In this document: positions 15,073 through 20,673 of the stretch, one piece after another
Position numbering within the stretch: the stretch's first letter is position 1
Layout of the letters: every line of letters starts with the position of its first letter
Assembly (NCBI GenBank): GCA_023423835.1
Contig: JAFAEW010000009.1
Location: forward strand, 1-20,673
Reading direction: 5' to 3'
Source of the DNA: Bacteroidota bacterium
GTDB taxonomy: Bacteria; Bacteroidota; Bacteroidia; Chitinophagales; Chitinophagaceae
Length of the DNA: 20,673 nt
The notes under the pieces: model-generated
Seen by the model: the letters and a program-made list of their open reading frames with translations, nothing else
Told to the model about the DNA's origin: nothing
The model's database searches: none
Made by a program: the position numbers and the translations under genes

Positions 15073-16200
15073 TTAAGGACAATATTGAGCTACCGTTTTT
15101 GGCACAGACCCAAGACAGCCACCACCGGTCGACCAGGTTGAACCTGGCTTACTATTTCTCAGGTTTTGCTGAGTAAGTTCTTTGACTCTATTTTGTAAAT
15201 TGATAGTAGTAAGGCGTTTACGATTCAATTCGTCTAAAGCTTGGAGGATTGCATTATTAAACGACTCGTTGAAAATCTTTGATGCTTCTGCAGCACTTAT
15301 GTTGTAATATGGGATGCTGAGGCAGCTTTCCACAAAATTAATCATAACGTTTTGATAAGGGGGTTCTTGCTGTTGAAAATACCATTGTAAATAGGTAATA
15401 GTAGCGTTATAACTATTGCCAACAACTTTCATATTATACGAGCCACATAATTCTCCTATTCCTTGTTCAGAAACCCATCCCTGATTGTTCCCAATCCCAC
15501 CATTGCCTCCTCCACCTCCCCCATAGTCATTGCCATTTGGTCCTCCATCTCCTCCACCGCCTCCTCCACCACCATCTACATAATTGCAGCGAAGTTCCGT
15601 ATATTGATAAGTACATCCATATCCTTCAGTACACTTATACCAGTCCACATAGTAGCATTCCTCTTGCTGAAAGGATGTAAATTGGTTTTCGCCAATACCG
15701 GTTTCAATTTGGCCATCAACAAAGCGAAATGATTTTAAGCCGTTGCCCTGCCAGTCCTGCACTAAAACTATCCCGGAGAACTTGTCGTTGCTATTCGAAC
15801 CGCTTTCAGGGATTCTAAAAACTACTTCTGTGTGAAAAGAATCAGAGGCATCTTTGTAAGCGAGAAAATAAGTGCAGGAATTTGCCTTCAGTTTCTCCTC
15901 GCCACTCACTTCAGTTTTGATAAATGTGTTTTCGCCCCAGTCTAAAGGCACAATCACAACTGAGCCTATCGAAAATTGCTGCGTTGTAGCTAAGTTCCAC
16001 AATGCTTCCTTAATCGGAGACTTATTGGCTGAACTTAGATTGGGCTCGTTCCTGACATAATTATCAAAATAGGCCCTCGCACTGTCAATTAATGTTTGGT
16101 CAGTATTTGCGGGTTCTTTTAAATTGAGGTCGCTTTTCTTACAGGTAATAAAGAGTGAGAGACAACTAAAAAGGAATAAGGGTAAAAATAATTTTCTCAT
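15073..16200 (-). CDS. Lipoprotein with polyglycine linker and separate C-terminal domain
   Basis: A 375-residue protein of no family I can name. A lipoprotein signal ends at LFIT-C20, so the protein is probably lipid-anchored. Residues about 35-205 form one domain, beta-rich with a terminal cysteine cluster (C182, C190, C196, C205). Residues about 210-237 are an almost pure Gly/Asn/Asp linker. Residues about 240-375 form a second domain with C252 and C293, a long helix (302-347) ending in a Gln/Asn-rich segment, and a Gly-Cys tail (C362, C374). Modular lipoproteins with a glycine hinge and a swapped C-terminus fit surface-displayed effectors. No nuclease, protease or pore motif is visible. 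A plausible promoter precedes it, and two unknown genes follow within 16 and 11 bases. Confidence 0.75.
   Translation of the reverse strand: MRKLFLPLFLFSCLSLFITCKKSDLNLKEPANTDQTLIDSARAYFDNYVRNEPNLSSANKSPIKEALWNLATTQQFSIGSVVIVPLDWGENTFIKTEVSGEEKLKANSCTYFLAYKDASDSFHTEVVFRIPESGSNSNDKFSGIVLVQDWQGNGLKSFRFVDGQIETGIGENQFTSFQQEECYYVDWYKCTEGYGCTYQYTELRCNYVDGGGGGGGGDGGPNGNDYGGGGGGNGGIGNNQGWVSEQGIGELCGSYNMKVVGNSYNATITYLQWYFQQQEPPYQNVMINFVESCLSIPYYNISAAEASKIFNESFNNAILQALDELNRKRLTTINLQNRVKELTQQNLRNSKPGSTWSTGGGCLGSVPKTVAQYCP
15490..15573 (-). repeat. Low-complexity polyglycine linker coding region
   Basis: Tandem glycine codons (mostly GGA and GGT, read on the minus strand) encode residues 210-237 of the lipoprotein, with runs of eight and six glycines broken by Asp, Asn, Pro and Tyr. 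This kind of tract can change length by slippage or recombination. Confidence 0.85.
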
Positions 16201-16221
16201 TTATAAAGGTTTTAAGTAACA

Positions 16222-16251
16222 CGAATATAAAAACTTCAATTTAAGAAACAA
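16222..16251 (-). promoter_or_regulatory. Candidate promoter of the three-gene unknown operon
   Basis: On the minus strand, TTG (16249-16251) is followed by a 19-base spacer and TATATTCG (16222-16229), one mismatch from TAnnTTTG. It lies 21 bases before the lipoprotein ATG. Both the element and the spacing fit a Bacteroidota housekeeping promoter. Confidence 0.45.
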
Positions 16252-16262
16252 CTTTTTTTTAA

Positions 16263-16373
16263 CTATTTTTTTAAAAAATCGTCAAGGAAACGTGGATTTC
16301 GGATGCGCATTCCATTATGTACTATTTCAACATCGTCAAAAATCTTGCTACCTGGTTTTTTTATTGCCCTTTT
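16263..16373 (-). other. Startless open frame, possible gene remnant
   Basis: A 37-codon open frame with a TAG stop and no start codon except an internal ATG. Its reading includes SKIFDDVEIVHNGMRIRNPR and then FLDDFLKK, a protein-like mix of charged and hydrophobic residues with a natural-looking lysine-rich end. It lies in the 185-base gap between btuB and the lipoprotein gene. It may be the tail of a deleted gene or chance. I cannot name a family. Confidence 0.2.
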
Positions 16374-16385
16374 TCATAAATAGCA

Positions 16386-18272
16386 TCAAAACGCAACCTT
16401 CACTCCTCCATTACCATTAGACTTTAAAGTATTATAACCATAGACTTCGGTGTAATTGCTGCTGGTGATATTTTTAAGATCGATAAAGAACCGGATATGT
16501 TTCTTTGTCCACTTGTATTCGGCATATGCATTCAGCAAGACATAGGGGTCAAGCTTAACGTTGATCACGTCAAAAGGCGGAACCGGTTGGAAATAAAGAT
16601 CATTTCTTGCACCCAGGGATTGAAGATTAAAATTAAAATACCAGTTAGACGAGGGTGCATAGGAAGCGAAAACTCCGATCACATTTCTTGGTTTGCGGAT
16701 AAGGTTGTCAAACGATGTATCTTTTCCATTTCGCGACTGTTCTATTTTCCCATCTAAATAAGTGTAAGCTGCTTTGAAAAACCATTTCTTATTTGGCTGA
16801 TAATTTAATTCCAATTCAAGACCGTGATCTTTCTGCTTATCCATGTTTTCATATTTGTTGTTGAAATAAACAATCAATTCACTGATATCTCTCTTAAAAG
16901 CCGTGATATTTAATTGCAGTTTATTAGCCGCAAATTCTGTTTGAATACCCGCTTCAAAGGAGTTTGAAATTTCGGGTTTCAATTCATCATTCGCTCCCCA
17001 TAATCCAAATAGTTCCGTCACTGTGGGGGATTTAAATCCCGTAGAATAATTCGCAAATACTTTCATGTGAGAGGCAATATCATAAGCTGTGTTGATACTG
17101 TAAGTAAGGTTATTGCCATACACAGAATGGTGATTCAAGCGGCCGCCCGCTTCAATACTTAATCCTCCCGGAGTTCTCCAAAGAAAAGATGCATAAGGAC
17201 TAATTATATTGGTGGAAGGATTTTTATGGACAGGGGTAGTATCTGAGAGCGCATATTTTTGCCAGTTGAATCCCGCTACCATCTTAATCCACTTCGTTAT
17301 CGATTGTGTGAGATAAATTTCCGACGATTGAAAATTACCGGAGTAATGATCAAATCCCCAGTCATTTGCATAATTTCTTTTGATAAACGAATAGCTGTAT
17401 TTGGCTGTAAGACTTCCTTTCGGTAATACATAATCTGCAGAAAGACCGGCATTGTTCAACAGATATGAAAAAGAATTATTGCCATCCATAAATGCGTCCG
17501 GATCAAAATCACCTTTATCATAAGAATAACGGTAAAACGGATTTAATTCAAGATTTTTCATTGGACGAATCTGAATATTCGATTGAAAGGAATGGCGTAC
17601 AAATCCGTCTTTATCGAAATTATTCTTTCCGGTTGTGTCTGTTGCCTGCGACAATCCCTCGGATGATGTATAGGCGTAATTCAAATTGTAATCAAACCAA
17701 TCTTTCGACCCCTTTAATCCTGCAGTTGCATTTACTGAGTTATAACTTCCGTAATTAACTCCAAGAGAACCGCCGACCGCCTTATCGCTGCCTTTTTTGG
17801 TAATGATATTGATCACTCCTGCCAGGGCATCCGATCCATATAAGGTCGATTGGCTGCCTTTTAAAATCTCAATTCTTTCAACGAGATCGAGCGATAACAA
17901 GCGTGGATCAAAAGCGCCACCCACGCCGGTGGGATCGGTAACGGGAATTCCGTCGAGCAACACGAGCGTGTATTTATTGGAAGCTCCGCGAATAAAAATG
18001 GATTGATCCTTTCCCGGTGTGCTATTGGCTCCGTTCACCACAATTCCGGTTTGCTCGTTCAGCAGTTGGGCCAGATTCTTGCCTCCGCTTTTTTCAATCT
18101 GTTCTTTCGTAATTACCGTCAATACTTTTCCGGTCTCACTCAATTTCAACGGATATTTTGTGGCCGTGATTACCACTTCATTCAATTCATTTTGATAAGA
18201 CGAATCCTGTGCAAAGATTGTAATGGAAAGGAAGGTTGCAACTGCAATTAAGACTGATTTTTTCATGCTCAT
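16386..18272 (-). CDS. btuB: TonB-dependent vitamin B12 receptor BtuB
   Basis: A 628-residue outer-membrane receptor (E. coli BtuB is 614). A signal peptide (1-21) is followed by the TonB box region NEVVITATK (31-39). The plug domain (about 45-160) includes a KGSQSTLYGSDALAGVINII stretch typical of the family. A 22-strand barrel fills the rest and ends in phenylalanine. Assignment to cobalamin rests on the riboswitch directly upstream. It moves B12 into the periplasm using energy from TonB-ExbBD. Two in-frame ATGs lie six bases apart (18272, 18266); the first is given here. No BtuFCD, BtuG-like lipoprotein or cobalamin biosynthesis gene is in the window. The gene seems to stand alone, with no strong terminator after it. 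Without the riboswitch, the receptor type would be less certain. Confidence 0.93.
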   Translation of the reverse strand: MSMKKSVLIAVATFLSITIFAQDSSYQNELNEVVITATKYPLKLSETGKVLTVITKEQIEKSGGKNLAQLLNEQTGIVVNGANSTPGKDQSIFIRGASNKYTLVLLDGIPVTDPTGVGGAFDPRLLSLDLVERIEILKGSQSTLYGSDALAGVINIITKKGSDKAVGGSLGVNYGSYNSVNATAGLKGSKDWFDYNLNYAYTSSEGLSQATDTTGKNNFDKDGFVRHSFQSNIQIRPMKNLELNPFYRYSYDKGDFDPDAFMDGNNSFSYLLNNAGLSADYVLPKGSLTAKYSYSFIKRNYANDWGFDHYSGNFQSSEIYLTQSITKWIKMVAGFNWQKYALSDTTPVHKNPSTNIISPYASFLWRTPGGLSIEAGGRLNHHSVYGNNLTYSINTAYDIASHMKVFANYSTGFKSPTVTELFGLWGANDELKPEISNSFEAGIQTEFAANKLQLNITAFKRDISELIVYFNNKYENMDKQKDHGLELELNYQPNKKWFFKAAYTYLDGKIEQSRNGKDTSFDNLIRKPRNVIGVFASYAPSSNWYFNFNLQSLGARNDLYFQPVPPFDVINVKLDPYVLLNAYAEYKWTKKHIRFFIDLKNITSSNYTEVYGYNTLKSNGNGGVKVAF

Positions 18273-18384
18273 TTTTCTTTAATCTTTTTGAAAAATGAAC
18301 CTTCGAAAAGAAGCGTAGTGTAAATAAGATCCTGCGATGCTATTTCATCTACCGCCTTTCACCCGAAAGCTCAACGATACTAAT

Positions 18385-18540
18385 CAGGCAGGTCTTCTGG
18401 CTCAGCGTTCATGGCCTTCCCATCCCGCCTGAGGCGGGACAGTGGCTTTTGGTCATTAACTGTTTAACAGTTCGCCTTACAGCTACGGGGATAGCGCCGG
18501 ATTTGCACCGGCTTCCCTTTTAATTCAGAACGATCAGAAA
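18385..18540 (-). promoter_or_regulatory. Cobalamin riboswitch controlling btuB
   Basis: Read on the minus strand, the core blocks come in canonical order: AAAAGGGAAGCCGGTGCAAA, then TCCCCGTAGCTGTAA, then GCCACTG, then GGGAAGGC, and the 3' B12 box AGCCAGAAGACCTGCC (18387-18402), which matches rAGYCMGgAgaCCkGCC. Adenosylcobalamin or a related form binds and shuts off btuB. About 112 bases separate the aptamer from the ATG. No intrinsic terminator is seen there, so control is probably at translation through ribosome-site occlusion. One variable arm is the palindrome at 18423-18439, and another is AACTGT/ACAGTT (18458-18472). The outer P1 boundary is approximate. Confidence 0.96.
18423..18439. 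repeat. 17-bp GC palindrome within the riboswitch
   Basis: TCCCGCC, a three-base loop, then GGCGGGA form a perfect 7-bp stem. It sits exactly between the GCCACTG and GGGAAGGC blocks of the aptamer. From memory, palindromes of this form recur widely in Bacteroidota genomes, so it may be a dispersed repeat that landed in a variable arm. Only one copy is present in this window. Confidence 0.7.
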
Positions 18541-18570
18541 ATCCGATCCTTCATGAAACCCGATCTCCTG

Positions 18571-18602
18571 CAAAAGTGAAAGTGATTTTTGGGATGACCA
18601 AA
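18571..18602 (-). promoter_or_regulatory. Candidate promoter of the btuB riboswitch transcript
   Basis: On the minus strand, TTTG (18599-18602), a 20-base spacer, then CACTTTTG (18571-18578), one mismatch from TAnnTTTG. Transcription would begin near 18563, about 20 bases before the aptamer. The 402-base divergent gap 18273-18674 therefore holds the leader, the riboswitch and this promoter. The permease promoter on the + strand is less clear: TAGAATTG lies at about 18636 without a well-spaced partner. Confidence 0.5.
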
Positions 18603-18674
18603 AAAACTTTGCCCGTTCTGAAAATTTGAGAGAATAGAATTGCATCTTTAAGGACTAAAACCAAGCCTTTTACG

Positions 18675-19997
18675 ATGAAAGAAAAATTAAAGCTGTTTGA
18701 TTTTACGATGATCATGGTGGGACTCGTTATCGGAATGGGGATTTTCGGAACCGCTTCCAGTGCAGCCAATGCAGCAGGAACACCATCCATTTATTTTTCC
18801 GCCTGGGTTTTGGGAGGATTTATTGCCATTTGCGGCGCATTAACCTATGCTGAAATAGGGTCGCGATACCCGGTTACCGGCGGTTATTACAGGATTTTCG
18901 CCTATGCCTATCATCCCTCCATCGCCTTTTCTATCAACTGCATTATTTTAATTTCAAACGCCGCCTCGCTTGCCGGAGTTGCCTTAATTGGATCTGGTTA
19001 TATCGCACAGGTGCTCTTTCCCGGTGCTGCTACGGACCCCATAAAAGTTGCAATTTCTGCTGCCGCAATCATCCTGTTTTATGGAATTAATTTACTCGGA
19101 TTGACGATCAGTTCCCATACACAAAACGTGTTGATGATTATTAAAATTCTCATGCTCCTGCTGCTCATCGGCGCATTGTTTATGCCGTCTGCACAGGCGG
19201 ATCAGACAATAAAACACCTCGAACCGGTTTCGTTTTTGGACTGGATAAAAGGGCTGGGAGTGGCGCTGGTAGCGGTGTCATTTGCCTACGGCGGATACCA
19301 GCAGACGATCAATTTCGGAAGCGAGGTAGAACGTCCGGCAAAAAATATTCCCAAAGGAATTTTCTTCGGAATTTCAATTATCATCCTGCTTTACCTGCTC
19401 GTCAATTATTCTTATTACAAAACGATTGGTTTTGAGGATATGAAAGATAAAACAGAAATAGCACGGCTCGTGGTGGCAAAAATGTTCGGCCCAACCGGAG
19501 GAAATATATTTTCGATCTTTCTCTTCCTGTCTGTATTAGCGTATGTAAATGTGTTGTTATTGAGTAATCCGAGGGTGATGTTTGCGATGAGTGAAGACGG
19601 TGTTTTGCCTTCCTTCTTCAAGAAAAAATCCAGGGGGAAACAGGTCTTTTATATCAGCCTGACCACTTTTGCGGCGCTTTGTATCGTGATTTTGTTTTAT
19701 GCAAAAACATTCGACCAGATTTTAAGTTTCACCATTTTTCTCGACTGTTTTGGGATGGCTACTTCCGCAGGGGCAATATTCGCATTGAGAAGAAGAACAA
19801 AGCATTTAAACGGAACGGGAATTTATATGATGGGCGCTTATCCCCTATTTCCCGTGATCTTTATTTTGGCTTACACTTTTGTTGGAGTCAGCATCGCTAT
19901 TTCTAGACCGATGACAGCGCTAACGGGCATTCTCGTGCTAGCGGCTTTTATGATCATCTATTTTATTTTTCACAGGAAGAATAAGGAGACCGGATAG
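18675..19997 (+). CDS. APC-superfamily amino acid permease
   Basis: A 440-residue inner-membrane transporter with about 12 hydrophobic segments, the standard size for the family. The first helix carries the unwound substrate site GLVIGMGIFGTASSA (16-30), with the GxGIFG motif. The cytoplasmic signature GSEVERPAKNIPKGI (216-230) is typical of the amino acid-polyamine-organocation group. Such proteins import amino acids by proton symport or exchange. Substrate cannot be told from sequence; the closest impression is the LAT or cationic amino acid type. It is divergent from btuB, from which it is separated by the riboswitch leader, and convergent with the acetyltransferase gene. No terminator stands out in the 47 bases after its stop; only a CTAAAG/CTTTAG stem overlaps the neighbouring stop codon. 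Confidence 0.9.
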   Translation: MKEKLKLFDFTMIMVGLVIGMGIFGTASSAANAAGTPSIYFSAWVLGGFIAICGALTYAEIGSRYPVTGGYYRIFAYAYHPSIAFSINCIILISNAASLAGVALIGSGYIAQVLFPGAATDPIKVAISAAAIILFYGINLLGLTISSHTQNVLMIIKILMLLLLIGALFMPSAQADQTIKHLEPVSFLDWIKGLGVALVAVSFAYGGYQQTINFGSEVERPAKNIPKGIFFGISIIILLYLLVNYSYYKTIGFEDMKDKTEIARLVVAKMFGPTGGNIFSIFLFLSVLAYVNVLLLSNPRVMFAMSEDGVLPSFFKKKSRGKQVFYISLTTFAALCIVILFYAKTFDQILSFTIFLDCFGMATSAGAIFALRRRTKHLNGTGIYMMGAYPLFPVIFILAYTFVGVSIAISRPMTALTGILVLAAFMIIYFIFHRKNKETG

Positions 19998-20044
19998 GGG
20001 GATAGCGATTTGGTCCGCACTCTTTACACGTTCATCTAAAGACT

Positions 20045-20673
20045 TTAGGATGCCATCGCCAGGAAGTTGTTTCCAATACATTCGGTATTGGAAGTGGCGC
20101 AGCAGCATGCGGGATTCCTCTTTTTCAGGTACGGGCTGCTGCAGTTCCAGCAGGATGCGGCAACTTCCTCAGACAAGGTAACGTTCATTTGCGAAAGCAG
20201 CCCTTTATGTGCTTTCACGAGGCCATTGAATTCAATGGTCGCTTGTCCGGATACACCGCTGTAAAGTTTGCCCAAAAATGCAAATCCTGCTTTGAGAATG
20301 CCGTTTAGTGATGCATTATTTTCAGGTGCGTGTATGATCCAAAAATTGTCCGCATCTTTTGCTTCATCCTTTATTATGAATTGTAATAAAGCGGGATAAA
20401 TGCCAAGCCCTCTAAAAGCTTCAAGTGTTCTGAAATTCCAAAGATATCTGTTTCGTTCGGGTAAAATGAAACGATGATTTAATTCGCCGATTCTTGCCTC
20501 GCCCCTCGCCATCCAGCCAAATGCTGCCGGCTTAGTTCCCAGGTAAGCCACATAGGCAACGTGATTATTGGCCAAACGGTTTACCACATCTTCAATAGTG
20601 GTTGTTCCCATTGCTGACAGTAAACTGAGGTCGTTTGATCTTTCAATCCTTAAGCCCTCGGGCTGCTTTACGA
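20045..20673 (-). CDS. GNAT N-acetyltransferase with cysteine-rich tail (5' end cut by window)
   Basis: The frame is open to the window edge and reads VKQPEGLRIERSNDLSLLSA before the first visible ATG (20611), so the true start lies outside. Numbered from that ATG, residues about 15-125 look like a GNAT fold: FRGLGIYPALLQF (67-79) is the acetyl-CoA-binding motif A, and WIIHAPENNASLNGILKAGF (91-110) matches the motif B region. The acceptor substrate is unknown. The C-terminal 40 residues are unusual: C154-x2-C157, then the triple C169-C170-C171, then C178. This could bind a metal such as zinc or an Fe-S cluster, or be modified. The fold assignment is fairly sure; the tail is not explained by the GNAT family. 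Confidence 0.82.
   Translation of the reverse strand, partial: VKQPEGLRIERSNDLSLLSAMGTTTIEDVVNRLANNHVAYVAYLGTKPAAFGWMARGEARIGELNHRFILPERNRYLWNFRTLEAFRGLGIYPALLQFIIKDEAKDADNFWIIHAPENNASLNGILKAGFAFLGKLYSGVSGQATIEFNGLVKAHKGLLSQMNVTLSEEVAASCWNCSSPYLKKRNPACCCATSNTECIGNNFLAMAS
20071..20093. repeat. Perfect hairpin inside the acetyltransferase 3' coding end
   Basis: TTCCAATAC (20071-20079) and GTATTGGAA (20085-20093) pair over 9 bp around a 5-base loop. On the minus strand it encodes SNTECIG, about 25 bases before the stop. No T-run follows on either strand. Confidence 0.6.

Noticed and set aside
15463..15732. Ser/Thr/Ile-rich open frame opposite the polyglycine linker
   Set aside because: It is the antisense reading of the glycine-codon tract; its composition follows from the repeat and not from selection.

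Overview
The window looks like chromosomal DNA from a Bacteroidota bacterium, probably of the Chitinophagaceae or a related group. The evidence is a BtuB-type TonB receptor, secreted glycoside hydrolase family 20 and penicillin-binding-fold enzymes, many short secretion signals ending in Q or C, and few Shine-Dalgarno sequences. Several genes are also preceded by boxes matching the Bacteroidota -7 consensus TAnnTTTG. This is a family-level inference; there is no rRNA or other taxonomic marker. No tRNA, rRNA, CRISPR array, transposase, integrase or prophage gene was seen.

Layout. 1-2217 (+): a secreted class A beta-lactamase-fold hydrolase and a membrane sterol desaturase/fatty acid hydroxylase family protein. 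2240-5443 (-): a ribosylnicotinamide kinase-like protein whose start overlaps the stop of pnuC, then dsdA (D-serine dehydratase), and, behind its own terminator, a NifU-domain iron-sulfur scaffold. 5732-8484 (+): a PhoH-like ATPase with a TTG start, a terminator, a small lipoprotein paired with the fluoride channel crcB, inorganic pyrophosphatase, and an unannotated 52-residue membrane microprotein with its own -7 box and terminator. 8575-12382 (+): a class C beta-lactamase-fold hydrolase and a multidomain beta-N-acetylhexosaminidase. 12325-13652 (-): a secreted thermonuclease that overlaps a beta-barrel outer-membrane protein with an odd C-terminal tail.

13759-16200 (-) is the least explained part. 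It is a tight three-gene unit with its own plausible promoter: a lipoprotein with a cysteine-rich domain, a polyglycine linker and a distinct C-terminal domain, then a cytoplasmic protein of unknown family, then a secreted protein of unknown family. The architecture resembles a surface-anchored effector followed by an immunity-like gene, but no toxin motif is recognised. It is the best candidate for an undescribed system.

16386-18602 (-): btuB preceded by a cobalamin riboswitch and a promoter, which together form a vitamin B12 uptake unit repressed by its ligand. The variable arm of the riboswitch is a 17-bp palindrome that looks like a dispersed repeat. 18675-19997 (+) is a divergent APC-family amino acid permease. 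20045-20673 (-) is a GNAT acetyltransferase, cut by the window edge, with an unusual cysteine-rich tail.

The set is mostly housekeeping and nutrient acquisition: NAD precursor salvage, D-serine breakdown, Fe-S assembly, fluoride export, B12 and amino acid uptake, and amino-sugar polymer degradation. The accessory material lies at 12.3-16.4 kb. All assignments rest on reading motifs by eye; no database search was run.
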